In this document: one piece after another, positions 12,401-25,500 of the stretch
Numbering within the stretch: the first letter of the stretch is position 1
Layout of the letters: the number at the start of each line of letters is the position of its first letter
NCBI GenBank assembly: GCA_032173965.1
Contig: JAVUNC010000019.1
Coordinates: 16,236,234 to 16,300,233, forward strand
DNA: 64,000 nucleotides
Direction: 5' to 3'
Source: Sitta carolinensis
Taxonomy: Eukaryota; Chordata; Aves; Passeriformes; Sittidae
Made by a program: the position numbers and the translations under genes
Notes under the pieces: generated by a model
Seen by the model: the letters and a program-made list of their open reading frames with translations, nothing else
Databases searched by the model: none
What the model was told of the DNA's origin: nothing

Positions 12401-14786
12401 TGGAATTTTTTTTAAATCAACAGTGACCTATTCTTTGTTAGGCACAATGACAGAGAAGTATCCCACACCCAGGGGTTGGAGTGGAAATTCAAACACCCAA
12501 GAAGGTTCTTGGACACACACAAGTAGTCTTTGTTGGGGGCACCTGTGATCTTCTTCCTGAGGTTTTTGGGCTCTAGAGGAAGGAATAAGAGTCTTACAGA
12601 AGGGACTCTGGGAATGACTCTAACTGCCTGGAGAGGAAAGATCCCTTCTCCAGAAAATAATTATGAGTTTCAAATGTAATCATCTTTAGATAAAATATGG
12701 AAACAGTCTGAGGGAAGAAACCAAAACAAAGTGTCTCCTGCACCTCCCTTCCCAGACAGCATCCCTCATCACCCATGATTACCTTCCCCTTTCAGCTCTA
12801 ATCATTTCTTTCAGCACAATGGCACCACTCATGATGGAGCTGGGAAAAAACCCATCCTAGCCCAGCCCACAGCTGTGGGTACATGCTGTGGGTTTGAAGC
12901 CCTGAGGCAAGGAAGCCGTGGATCCGGGGCTCCCAGGTCTCCCAGCTGGCTCACTGTGGGATAACTACATGAAAAAAAAAAAATGCTGCCTGCCAGGAGG
13001 GCTGCCAAGGAGCCTTGCAGGGAGGCAAAGCCTGTGTTGTAAGACAAATGTGATGGGAATTCAGGTGTCTGAATTCCCGTACGAGAAGAGGAACTTCCCA
13101 TTTCGCTCCTATCTGATCTATGATGTGTGCACATTGTTTGTAGGGAAGGAGCAGGAAAAATACATTTTAGAGGGTAAGCAGCTGGATGCCACTCTTCTCA
13201 TGCTTGGAATTAGAACGAAGTGCCTTATGTGCTCCAAACTGTGCTAAGAAACATGGCAGATTTTAAATAAGCTATTTAGCTCCTTTTATCCCCTTTCAAT
13301 AATTTATTTTTAAACTGGGGCATTTTTCTGCCTGATGTGTGTAGCTGTACTCTTGTTCACAGATACAACTGCATGCATGTTAAAGAAATAAACTGTGAGG
13401 CTCTAGGAGGCTGGAAGGGAGATGTGTAGAAAATGGATAGCATTAACTAAGACCTCTCACTAGCAGGACGGTAGCCAGAGAAGATGTTGGCCAAGAGAAA
13501 TAAAGGGCTTACTACTCAATTAAGTCATGGAGCCAGACACGTTGTAACCTTGTTCTGGGAACCTGAATGAGGGCCTGGAAGGCAAAAGCAGACGAGTGCT
13601 GCCCTAGAGAGACCACCACCCCTCCCTGGGAACAGAGCACCTGAATTCCGGCTGAAATCCCAAAGTTCAGGAGCATTCCTGTAACAATGACACCTTGGGC
13701 CCTTTGTTGCAGACACTGCTCCAAACTCTCTTTGCAGCTGTCTCACCCAGGTTCCTTTCCAGGCTCTGCACAGCTCTGGAGTGGTGGGTGGGCACTGCAC
13801 TGCTCAGAGAGAGCCTCGAGGGCTCGCTGGGTCACCTGGGTGCCCTGTAGGGTTACTGTGCTGGGCCTGGGGGAGAAGGGACAAGCAGCCTCTGGGTACT
13901 TCCTTTCCTTTGGAATTCAGTCTGAATGACTTTTTTATGGACCAGAGGAATGATGACAGCTCAGAGGGAAAAGGGGATGTGTGTTGGAGCAGGTTACCAG
14001 CATGGGATGGGCCCTGCTGCCTGCCCCGTGCTCCAAGGAGGCTGGCTGGATGGCACAGGGACTGGGACATTTCCCTGATGTTCCTTTTGATGAAAAAGCC
14101 CACATAAACTGCAAGCACGGGCCTTTCGTGACAGAGACTGTGTCGTTCTCCCTCACTTCACCCAAACCAGCCCGGTTTTTGTCAGTTCCTCTCTCTGAGG
14201 GCTCTGTCTGCAGGGAGTCACCCTCTGCTGCCTGCAGATGTATTCACACCACTGCAAGCCCAAGGGCAGGGCTTGGGGATGGGTGGCCTTTCTGAGCTCT
14301 TGCTCTTCATGCACACGCTTCCAAAGTGGGCTAAACTTGTCACAAAGCTGCTAAAAAGAGGCAAACCAGCCTGGCATGCAAGTCCTGCTCTGCTCCCCCT
14401 GCTCTGGCTGATTATTCTGTGTGAGGCAGGAGCACCACTGGAGGCTGGCAGTGCTTTGGAGCAAAATCCATTATCTAGCAAAAACTCTGGATGCACGAGG
14501 CTTATGAACAGTCACCTGCAAAGATCCACTCGCACCAGTGGGAGGGTGATTTCTGGGAATGGACCTGCAAGGCTGATCCTCCAAGATGCTACCAAGTGAC
14601 TTCTTATTGACCTCAACAGGAAGAACACTCAAATATTTGAAAACCAGCGGGGACAATGTGGCATTTTAAACATCTGCTTTTCTCCAAACATATTTGATCT
14701 GTGAGGGGTAAAATCAGCACTTAATTGGAACACATGTCTGAAGCAGGCATGACAAAGAAACTATGCAATGCATATATTTTAATTTG
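9417..14786. other. Unique non-coding DNA between LTR and tandem-repeat cluster
   Basis: I see no coding gene and no retroviral internal region here. If the LTRs at 8953 and 17783 were the two ends of one provirus, this DNA should carry gag and pol frames, and none of useful length is present. It contains only short A or T runs, such as T at 10501-10511 and A at 12972-12983. Small open frames occur on both strands and overlap one another, as expected by chance. Confidence 0.55.
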
Positions 14787-15038
14787 AAATAAATCAATAT
14801 GATAATTTGGGATCAGCTGGGATTCTGCAGCTGGAAGAAAAACACAAAGGGAAGCCATTAGTTATACTTCTAATAAATCAATTTGTTAATTAGGGATCAG
14901 GTGGGATTTTCCAGCTTGAGACAGAGGACAAAGAAAGCTCATTAGCTGTGTTTTAAATAGATCAATGTTTTAGTTGGTGTGGGATTCTCCTGGAAATAAA
15001 TGCAAAATGGGAAATATACCAAGCCCTATCACTGGAGA
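14787..15038. repeat. Degenerate 84-bp tandem repeat, three units
   Basis: An ATAAATCA-like start recurs at 14789, 14873 and 14957 (ATAGATCA in the third), giving a period of exactly 84 bases twice. Each start is followed by an AT-rich stretch, then a GGATCAGSTGGGATT-like block, then a purine-rich part with ACAAAG, then an ATTAG-containing block. The third unit is shortened in its G-rich block and fades after about 15020. The units have diverged clearly, so the array is old. It does not encode a repeated peptide. Confidence 0.75.
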
Positions 15039-15198
15039 ACTTACCAGATAAGAAATAAGAAAATTTCCCTACTTAATTAGGGTATCTATATTTTCTAGGC
15101 ACTCCATAGTACAACACAAGTGTGGTCAGGCTGGAACTCTTGAAGGGTTCAAGAAAACAAAGTGATAAGACCCATAGTATATTCAAGGAAATAAAATG

Positions 15199-15252
15199 GA
15201 AAGGTTATTTCAGATTTGTGGGACTGAAAGGTTATTTCAGATTTGTGTGACT
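15199..15252. repeat. 27-bp tandem duplication
   Basis: Two adjacent 27-base copies (15199-15225 and 15226-15252) share the block GGTTATTTCAGATTTGTG and differ at one base. The near identity means this duplication is younger than the 84-bp array just upstream. The length is a multiple of three, but the frame crossing it is short and not credible as a gene. Confidence 0.85.
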
Positions 15253-15530
15253 CGCCACAGCTGGGAAATTGATTTCAAATCATTGCAGTGTTCAGAACCA
15301 CCTGAGCTATCTGAAGATTCAGGTCCTTGTCCTTTACCTGGCCCTGCCACAGGAAGGTGCCAGCTACAAGGTGTGATGAGTCCTGCCGTGTTCTCTGTCA
15401 GATAAATATATAATATACAAAATAATGCTCACTGGGCACTGAGCTTGTCTCCCCTGTGGCATATCCAGACGTGGACAGCATTGTGTTGGTGCAACATCTG
15501 AAAGCAAAGCATTATCCAAGAAAGGGAGAG

Positions 15531-15580
15531 AGGGAGAACTGAGAGTCAAGTTGGCAAGGAAGGGAGAACTGAGGGTCAAA
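15531..15580. repeat. 30-bp tandem duplication, partial second copy
   Basis: AGGGAGAACTGAG recurs 30 bases apart (15531 and 15561), each time followed by AGTCAA or GGTCAA. The second copy is incomplete at its end. It is the third independent tandem duplication within 800 bases. Confidence 0.75.
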
Positions 15581-17782
15581 AAGTGTGGGATTCAAATGAC
15601 CAAATTGGATAACATTCAGCCTATTTACTCTTTGATGCTGCAATGGAGGAGAGGAAATCAAAGCCATCGGGACATATTGAGGGATGCCAAACACCACAGG
15701 AAGCAAAAGGTTCCATCATCATCAGTGTCCACTTGTTCCCTCCTGTGCTGCACATTTAAAAGGAGCTTTAGAGGCAGCTTTGCTTCTGCAGCTTTTCTTC
15801 TTGTCTTCTTGCAGTTCTGTCCTCCCTGCACTGCACACATAACCTGTCCTGCAAGATTCCTGATTTCCTGAGGATGCATCTTCTCTTGCTGCCTGCACAA
15901 CAAGGTGCAGGTGAGAATTCCCCTCTAGGAAGGCAAGGGATCCTCTTTGTCACTGCCACATCTGCCCACAGCTAAAGGGTCTGTGCTGGGAACTTAAAAA
16001 CCATCTCATTTCAAAGGCCATGAGACCAAAAGTTTGGATTTTGTCAGGAATTGCCAAAGTGCTTCTCAGTGTCCCAGCAGGCTCCTCATCCACCATACCC
16101 AGGAGTCGTGAGCAGCTTAGCTCAGGGTGGTGTTTCAACAGACATATAAAACCAGACACCCAGCCAGCTGCAGCAAGACATAATAAAGATATTGAGTTTG
16201 CATGAAATCCTCAAGAATTTCCTCAAAGGGTCTTCAGTTTATTTTCTCACCTCAGTGTAAGGCTGAGCTTTAACAAAATGGCTGCCAAAGGGGTGATTTA
16301 GCCCTTGGCTTACACGGGCTGATGTGATGGATAGTGGATACTATTTCCACAAAGAAACAGGGCCTCCAGTTTTAATCAGCTATGTAAACTAATAGAACCC
16401 CACTCAAAATGTTTTTGGCCTTTCCTTTGTTTGCAGCTTCCCCACAGCAAGTAGAAAAACACATCCTATACATGACTTACAATGCTGCTCTTCTTCTAGG
16501 AGGAGAGTCACGCCGAGTCCAAGCACAGCAGCATCTTCAGAAGTCCAAAAGTCAGCAGCCAGATTGGGGCTCTGCTGAAACCTGACCCATAAGACAAAGG
16601 GCAGTTTTATTTTCCAGATTTTTCAATAAAAGCTTTAAAGTCATTTTAAGTCTCAAGAATGCAAATAAAGAGCTGAAGATTAATAGTGCAAGACTTTTTT
16701 TTTTCTTTGAAGCAGTAACTCTAAGACCACTTCATTTCTTCAACTGAATCTGTTTCCCAATAGTTTTTTAAAGAAAAAACTTGTGACTTATTTAAGAATA
16801 ATTTTCTGTACATAATTTTAAAAACCAAAAAAAAAAAAAAAAAAAAAAAAAGGAAAAAGTGGTGTCTTGGCCTTCAAGACAAGGGCAGTGTCTTGAAAGT
16901 TCTGACCAAAATTTAACAAATGTGAGCAGTCCTGTAATTCCTAGTCAGCCACATTGGCTTGCTCTCCTCCTTCAGGGGAAGTACTACATCCCTGGAAATG
17001 GCAGACACAGAAGTGCAGCTGCAATTCAGAAGAACATCAGTCATCGAGACACTCAAGTACATACTTGAGTGCTATTAGCATAATTGGGACACGAGTGTAT
17101 GACTGAAGTTAAGCATGATTAAAGTTAAATTTCTTTAAGATAAATGGATTAATGCAGATGTTTAGGTAATTTTGAGCAATAAGGACAGCAAGTTTAAGCA
17201 ATTTGTCCAAATTTGTGAGTGATCTTTACAGGAAACCACCGTTCCTAATCTCACAAGTCCCAATATCAATCCCATAAATGCCTAAAATCTTGTAATTCCA
17301 CTCATGTCAGCCTCAATGCTGCCTATTTTCTGCATATTCCCATGATGGCTTGGGAAACCTCATCAAGGAAACAGCAGGGCTCCTTAGGCTCAGCTTAAAC
17401 TGGGCTGAATGAGCCAAAAACTTAATTACTGAGAAGTTTGTCAAGGTGATTTCTGGACACTGGCGAGCTGGTTCTTCTATAAAGTCAGGCCAGAATCAGG
17501 GGCTGAACCTTTGTGCCTCTTATCATGCATACACAGAATCCAGTCCTGGCTGCAGACAGCTGGGAGCTCCCACAACAACCAAACCCCCCCAGAAGAGCCC
17601 AACCCACCATGGTCCTGTTCATTAATTCACAATAACTTCTTCCCCTTCTTTGCAGTCTCTGATTGGAATTTGAAAATCAAAGCCATTAACCCCCAAATTG
17701 TAAAATGGCAGATACTCTGTGAGCAAACAATGGGCCCCACCCCCTTCAGAATCCACCAGAGACAAACACAGCCTGGGCTCAG
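15581..17782. other. Unique non-coding DNA with promoter-like motifs
   Basis: No gene is supportable here. Two TATA-like motifs occur, TTTAAAAGG near 15756 and CATATAAAACC near 16143, but neither is followed by a recognisable first exon. A 25-base poly(A) run lies at 16827-16851 without a recognised retrocopy beside it. The 130 bases before the LTR at 17783 carry neither a clear polypurine tract nor retroviral frames. Confidence 0.5.
16827..16851 (+). repeat. Poly(A) run, 25 bases
   Basis: This is an uninterrupted run of 25 A after AAAACC, followed by GGAAAAAG. No upstream sequence is recognised as a retrocopy and no target-site duplication was found, so it is described as simple sequence only. 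Confidence 0.9.
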
Positions 17783-18230
17783 TGTCTTGGGTTGCAGTGC
17801 AAGAAGTGCCCAGCAGCATGTGCTCCATCACCATTGGCTGAAACTGGGGTGGGGGACTGGGGGTTGGTGCTCCTCTGTTCATGGGGCAGCTGTTAAAAAC
17901 CAGCTGGGCACTTTGCTTTATCTGCTGCCACCCCAGCCTCCCTCCAGGAGAGAGCTTCTGCTGATGGCCACTGAGTCTCCTGTCCTGGCTGATAAACTGA
18001 CACCATCCCATGGGAGAGGCTCCAGCCAGGGCAGGTTGGATTCTGACTCTGTCACTGGGGTTGGGTTTTGTATTACTACATTTTTATTTTAATTCTCCTA
18101 ATAAAGAACTGTTATTCCTATTCTCATCTCTTTTCCCTTGAGCCCCTTAATTTCAAAATTATAATAATTTGGAGGGAGGGGGTTTACATCCTCCATTCCA
18201 GGGGAGTCTCCTGTCGTTCAAGCAAAGACA
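17783..18230 (+). mobile_element. ERV LTR, family A, copy 2
   Basis: This copy starts TGTCTTGG and ends CAAAGACA, so its right terminal repeat is less well kept than in copy 1. It is 448 bases long and lacks about 20 bases near its 3' end that copy 1 has. The plus-strand polyadenylation signal AATAAA lies at 18100-18105, followed by the same G-rich block as copy 1. Flanks CTCAG and CCGAG agree at three of five bases, which is too weak to call a target-site duplication. No polypurine tract precedes it, so it is more likely a separate solo LTR than the right end of a provirus begun at 8953. A long open frame crossing it (17511-18092) is simply LTR sequence read through. Confidence 0.8.
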
Positions 18231-21200
18231 CCGAGTCTTCCACTTGATATCCACTTTGGTGATGTGAAGCTCTGCTGGATGGCTTCAAATTTGCCTCTAG
18301 ACTGTTACTAATTGTTCTCCTTTATTCTTTCTGCAGAGTTAGCAGAGACACGCTGGCAGAGTGCTGGCAGTGGAAGCTGCCACTTTGGGAAGAGTTCTGA
18401 TGAAAATATACACTGCTTTGATCAGTGGCTTCCCTGTAGTGTAAGACAAACACCATCAGCAGTTTTGGTTGATGTTCATTCCTGAGGCACATGCTGTGAA
18501 GTCACTGCACTACATTAAGCAAAAGTTTACAAGGAAATTATTTTAGCCAGCTAGGACTTGGAATTATCCTGAGACTAGAAATCTTAAAATCTAAACCAAA
18601 GCAAACCAGCACTGCCTTTCCCCCTCTGTCAAGTAGGGTCTTCCACAATGGCGAGTCCGAGAGATTAGAGATTAGGGCTGAGAATTTTTATAGCTGGCCA
18701 TTCACGTCAGAGGAGGAGAGGTATGTTTCATAACTAATTTAATGCTTTATGTCTTTTCATTCAGCACCAAAAATCTCACAGATTTACACTTCCCTTTGCA
18801 TGGTGAAGCTTGTTTGAATCTCTCAGCTGGAGCCTGGCAAAGATGACTGAAGTGTAGCAATGGTCTTTATGTCAAGATTTTAAATGCTACTTTTCCCTCT
18901 TTTTTAATTTTTTTTTTCCTCTTTTCTTATGAAGCCAAAGTAATGCCTATTACAGAAAACTAGTATTAGCACATATAGCCTTCATGGAAATGGTTTATTT
19001 TCTGTACTACATCTTTGTATGTATAATTTATGTTTTGGAATCGGTTTAAAATTTTCTACTGCTTGAGGCCTCCATTTCTGGGGAAGAGTATGCAAAAAAT
19101 TACATGATTAAATACAGCAAGAGAATGGAGAGTAGCTTAATGATGCTACTTAGGAGCTCATAAAAGAAACACAGGTGCAAGAGGATAATGTAGGGTTATA
19201 CTCTGTTTTCTAAAATGGAACATTTAATGGCATTTTATTATTTCCTGGAAGAGGGGCAGTTTCTCTGCTTGGGGTAGGAACCAGCCCATCTTTCCTTTTG
19301 CCATGCCCAGGACTGGGCCAGATCCTCAGTAAGTACAAAAAGGCTGAGCATTCCCAAAGCCAGTGAAGCTTCCCCAGATGAGATCCAGGTGATGGATTCT
19401 CCCTCTCCCTGCTAAATTGGGGGCAGTGGGTGGGGGCTGCTGTCAAGCATGGCCCAGCGGCACCAACACCTCTGTGCACCCCTGCTCTGCCCATCCGAGA
19501 GCTTTTTGTACTAAACCTGCCCTAAAACTCTTTTACAAGACAGGTCTCACTCTGCTCTCCAGCTTTTTCTCATTAAGGGCATTGCTGCTTCAAGGAAGTT
19601 CAAGCTGCAGCACATTTCACATCTGCATTCCTTGACATGTTTTGAAATTATTTTAAAACGATTGGGTAGAGGAGGACCAGGACTGGGGTGGCGGGGTGGC
19701 TGAGTGCTTCAAAGAGAAAGTAGATCAACGTGCAAGCCCCAAATTACATAACTAGCCCCACCAAGGAAATAAATTAATTTGTTTCCCAATGGCTTATTTA
19801 TATAACCCTTTAATTATAGCCAACTGTATCACCACTATTATACCATGGGAAAATGTAAAACTGTTAAGCAACCTGCCACTCCGCCCTCCCCAGACCGACA
19901 GCACAATCATTAAGCAACAACAACATGCTGGGACACCACCTTCTCTTTTGTCTTTCAGAGGTACAGTTCAATAATGTGGCTATGAAAATGTGACCTCAAA
20001 CCTAACTCCTTTGCTAGGGCTTTTGTGTGCTCCTAAACTCTACCTTCCCTGCTGGGTCATAAAAACGGGACAGCATTTGACCTGCTTGCAGCACAGAAAG
20101 GGACATTGTTCAAAATTTTGCTTTTTTTCCCACTCTGCCCATGAGTCATAATCAGCCACTGAGTCCTGTTAACTGCCAGTGCTGCCCAGCCCGTGCTGGC
20201 TCCTCAAATGTGGTAAGTTTAGGTGGCTCTGTTGACTTCAATTAAAGCATTTCTAATTGTTCCTAATTCTGCAGGCACCAGCTGAGCCCCTGGCTTTTGC
20301 CCTACAAAGGGCCAGTGTGCTGGAGCAGCTCTCTGCAGCTCCCAGGGGCTAACAGGAGTCATTGGGCTGACACAGGAGCCATTGGAGCTGCCCACAGGGA
20401 CAAGCAGCATCTCAGCAGCCACAGGGGAGATTCTGCAGGTGAGAAATGGCACAATTTTCTAAAGCTGAAATATTCCAAGCTGCTGTTTCAGTCCACTTCA
20501 GGAGACAAGATGAAAATATTTCTGACAAAAATAATCCTGGTGGTTGGAGATAAAGCTGGCTGTGGGTGGGGACAGTGCCGTCCCTTCGACTGTGGGGCTT
20601 CAAGGATGGAAATTCCTAATGTTTTTATGTTTGGATTGTCTTTCAGTACCTGCATTGGTGGAATCATTCAGGTACCATGATCTTCTCAGGGAAGGGGTAA
20701 GCCTTGGTGGCCTAGCAGCACTGTAATATGAACAGCTTTGCTTGGGGACAAAGCCAGCTCATCTGAATGCTAGATTTACCTGCAGACATGTATTAATTAA
20801 TAGAGGATATTAATGCCCTATCCATGGCCAATGTAGAACAGAATAGCAGGGAGGCTTTGGACCCTCCATCAGGCAGACTCTATCCATCAAGCTGGTCATC
20901 CTAAAGACAGACATCATTGCCTCCATGTGTCAACAGGTTCAGTGCAAGGGCTGCTTCAGGTATTTTGGGAGTGCCTTTGATTACAAGAGTCTTTCCAGGC
21001 TCTATATTCAAGAATCAAGGATGCTCTGTTCAAAGCTCAAAAAGAGCTAAACAGAAAGCACATGCAGAAATTGCCCACAAGAAAAAGCCTCAATTAACCT
21101 GCTAAATAATCCTTTCTTTGTATTTATATTTAATTTAAAGATGGCATAAAGGGAGTTTAAGCCAACCATTCCTGCACAGAGAAATGAAGCAATGCTCTAA

Positions 21201-22534
21201 TTCTCTCTTCTCCACCCTTTGAAGCAGCATCTCACCAGCCATGGCTGAGGATGGCCTTCAGACCAAGTTTTGTGTTAAAAACAGATCAAAAGAAAATCGG
21301 TCATGTCCTTCAAAAGGCTCTCCTCCCCTTTCTCACAGAGCTGCAACAATGGAACAAGGCTTAGAGTGAGCAACAACTTCTTTAATTCCGTATAAATGTT
21401 TTGGCTCACAGTCTCTACTTTCGAGATGGGAAGAGCAGGTTACCCAGTTAAAGGGAACTTAATTATTTCAATCTCAGTTCTGAACTAAGGGTGGGGAAAA
21501 ATAAGGATTTTAAGAAAAAAGTGGAGAATTTGTATTAAGCAGAAACTAAAACGTTGAGCTGCTAATTTTATCTCAGGGTTTTATTTTGACTGAAGAGAGG
21601 TAGAAGATTATTTTAAAATCTTAGCTATGGCTGCAATAAATAAATAAATAGATACATTTCCAGCCCTCACAGTGTTAGAATAATGCCATCATATGTGAGC
21701 AGTGTGTATCTACCCCAAAAGCCTGTAAACAAGAAAAACTAACAAGCCAGCAACATCTTGACCAGCATGCTGTAATTCTGTGATTTCTCATCCAGATCTA
21801 ATTAAGGCTTGCAACAATGAGAGCTATATGGACCCATACACCTCTTGCTGACATTTCAGATGATATCCTTACACAAAACATAATAACTGTGCTGAGATGT
21901 AGAGGATAAGATTGGTCTGGAGGAAGCACAAATTGGTCAAAATCCAAAAGCCAAATTCCTGAATCTTTACAAAAGTTTAGATAATATATGTTTATATACT
22001 TTTCTCACAAAATATCCTTTCCTGATTTTGGCTGGAGATAGGAAAGTAGCTTGACAAAGACTATTTCCATGTTGTGTTTTTCTCAGCAGAAGCCAAGACT
22101 TAGAAGAAACCTCAGGGGAAACAGCCTTTCCTCCTCTCACTGGTGGGTCATCAATCTTCTCCAGGGTTCCCTGATGATCCTGCATGGACTTAGCAACGTA
22201 AAATCTTTCACTGTACTTCAAAGTCTTATTTTAAAACTAATGTCCTCATTCAGAGATGCAAGAGTAGAAAGCTGAGGCTCTCCAAGCCTCCCAGGTTAGT
22301 CTAGACTCAGCTGGCTGCAGTTCTGCAGCCTTGTGAGCTGGACTTTGTTGGGAACATCCTGCTGGAGGGTCCTGGTCTGCATTAGCATTTTCCCTGCACT
22401 GTGACTCAATTGCTTCACTGCATCTTGCAACAGCCAGAACTGAGTGGGAGCTGCGGGAGGACAACTGGCAGGCAGATGGGGCTTCCAATAATCTGCTCTT
22501 CTTTTGGGAAATGTAAGGGAAAACATCAGGTAGC

Positions 22535-22535
<1 letters not shown>

Positions 22536-22573
<38 letters not shown>
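22536..22573 (+). repeat. Poly(A) run, 38 bases
   Basis: This is an uninterrupted run of 38 A. No retrocopy is recognisable upstream. In a bird genome such runs are more often slippage expansions than LINE1-type tails, because CR1 does not end in poly(A). Confidence 0.95.
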
Positions 22574-22576
<3 letters not shown>

Positions 22577-25500
22577 ATCAGAAGACCTGGAGAGACATTA
22601 TCACCTGGAAAACAAGGATATGATCTGGAACTGATTTGCCTTCTCCCTAATATTCCTCAGCAGAACAAAACATCTGTGAGCTGGATTGCTGTAGACAGAT
22701 GGTTCTGGAGAAAGGCTGGAATTCACCCCACCATGACAAAACCTTCTCCAGTGGGAATAATACCACCACAAAACACATCAAACCCAAATGGTTCTTGCAA
22801 CCGTTTGCAGCTCAGGAAATCAATGTGCTACTCTGCTATTTGTAACCAATATAATTTTATCTCCACTCTGTGCCCACTTTCTGGTAATGCAGCATAGTCA
22901 CATTGCTGACAGTGTGTGCAAGTGGGGATTTATGGTCCTCTGTGCTATGGCTGATGAAGTTAACAGGGAAAAAGCAAACCAAAACCAAATTCTGTATTAT
23001 AATTATTTGGGTTATGCAGCTGCACAAGTGATACATGGAAAAAAAAAGCCCTAAACTTTTTTAACATGAAAAATATGGAATCATGTTGACTGAAAGTATA
23101 CAGTTAAATTCTGCTAGAAGAATATTTTCAGTGGAGAAAAGCCAAAATTAGATTGTTGTGGGAAAAATTTACTAATAAATATTTTTTTTTTTAATTTCCA
23201 GAGTATTTGGAGTTTTCAGTTACCTCATGAAAAATCAAGGAAAAATAAAAGAAGCATTCAAGGAGTACAGGTTCTTTCCTGTGAACACCCATGTTCAGCT
23301 GAGCGCTCCATTTTCTGACCATAGCTAATGTTGACAAATAATTTTGAGCAGCCTAGGACACTTTGGCACCACGGACATAAATGAGGCACCACTGGCAGCT
23401 CTTATTCCCTGTGTGGCTTCTTTCTGCAGCCCAGACTCCAGAGGCAGAGTCTGTCAGGAGCTGCCTGGAAGTCACAAGGATGTGTACTTACACCTGAGGA
23501 GGCAGTCCTGAAAATAAAGTACTAAAGTACTGAAATTTGGGGTTCTTCCCCCGAATCCTCATTGATCCCACAGCAGAAGGGTTTATGCTGACAGCCCGAG
23601 GATCTGGCCTTATTTCAGCATCCTTGAGTTATTTTTTGGCATGTTCCTGCAAGCGGGTTGGGGCCGTGCCAGGGCGGGGGTGAGCAGAACAGCATTCCTG
23701 GGCTCTTAGTAGTGTTGACCATTGTCCTGATGTGAATGCACAAAACCCTTCAAAGGCAGAAAGGTGACTCCCTGTCATGTGCAACGCTCCTTTCAAGGCA
23801 GAGATGATCAGCATGGTCTGTCCCTGAACTCAGGACACGCCGCTGTCTCCCGTGAGCGGGCGGCGGAGATTATTGCGGTGAACGTAACAGTAGATGAGGT
23901 GCTATCTTCCCCTTTAAATTGAGCCATTCAATTTGTCATGAATGGCTGAGTATTCCTTGCTGGCTTCTGGGACTTGGATTTCAGCGCTGGGAATAGAGTG
24001 AATAGGATCAATGATGAAGCTGAAGTACAAAAAGAAGGAGCAAAAAAGGGCAAAGGACTAAACCCGATAGAGACAAGCAATTACAAGGTGTATTAATGTA
24101 CACTGGGCTAGGCTGGAAAGAGGGAAGAACTTATTGTTATTCTAGGGGATTTTTTTTCCACGGAAGATAAAGGGGTTGGGAAGTGAATATTTGTTATTTG
24201 GGCAAAGCTGTGGCTGCAAAGAATAAAGAGACCTTTTAGAACACGGCAGCTGCCTCTGAGCCTGGAGCGTGGTACCTGATACTCCAGTCTCCCCTCCTGG
24301 TGCTTTTGGGCCAGCTTTTGAGAACTGCAAGGAGGGCATTCAGAGGGAAGACAATGACAAATGTCAAGAAAGAGAGAGGAAACCTGGAGTTTAAAAGACT
24401 ATTGAGTGACAGGTGGGTTAGATCAAAGGCAGACGTTTACCAGGTATTTATAATTGCAATGCTAATCAGGTTAATCATAGAAAGCAGAGCCCCAGGGTGG
24501 ATGCCCAGCAAGTCTTAAAGCACACACAAATATATATTTAATGCATATAAATACATAAAAACCACACACACATTGCACTTCAAAAGCCATTCAATCTGTC
24601 ACTGCCACCTATTCTCGGTTTTGCTGGAATTTAAAGGAAAAGAAGCTCTCTGCAGGCAGAGCATCTGAATTCCTTTTGCTGCCAAAGCCAGTGAGATGTT
24701 TTGGAGGGAACACACAAGATGGGGCTCACGTATAAATCACTGGAAAAATACAGTCAGAATTTGTTTCTTTATAAAAAGGAAACAAATTCCCCCAAAACCT
24801 GCCCAGCAAGACTGCATTTGTTTTCATGGCTTTTAACACAGAGAAAGGAGAATCCTTATTAAAAGGATTTTTGAACACAATTTCTTATCTTGCTAATTTG
24901 GAGGGCTGGGTTTTCCAGGACCTCAGTACCAGTTACACAACCAAATGAGCATCTAAAAGCAGCTTTTCTAAAGGCTGCGCGATTTTGCAAACATGGGCTC
25001 AACTTTGAGCACTTTGCTTACCAGCCCTTTTCAATCTTATCTCTCTCGCAGACATGCTCTCTCTTGTTATCATTCTTCCACCCATTCCTTTCCTATGCCA
25101 CACACAGATTTCCAAAAACAAAACAAAAACATTTCCTATGGGAGTCTCTCCACACTCATTTTAAGAAAAGGCCGTTTTTGTTCACCCTCTGTGGTGTGCA
25201 GCAGTCCCAGCTGTGTATTGCAGCAAGTACAGCTGCAACAAGACTTAACTGTGTCTAGAATAATTCCTAATACCACAGCTATGTCTGATTTTACCAGCAA
25301 AACCAATGTCCTGCACTCCCAGATCTAGAAAAAGGAATGCTACGTATAGCAAAATGCCACCCACAAACTATTAATGAGCGAGCATAGCAACACTGAGTAA
25401 TTGTGTACACATCCAAATCTCTTTGCCAAAGACTGCCAGTGACAGAACTTCTTGTCCATAAATCAATAACAGAAGCACTAAATCTTACTGCATGTCTGGA

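Noticed and set aside
17511..18092. 193-codon plus-strand open frame
   Set aside because: Over half of it is non-coding LTR sequence shared with the copy at 8953. It is a read-through chance frame.
8953..18230. A complete 9.3-kb provirus between the two family A LTRs
   Set aside because: There are no retroviral frames, no polypurine tract and no matching outer flanks.
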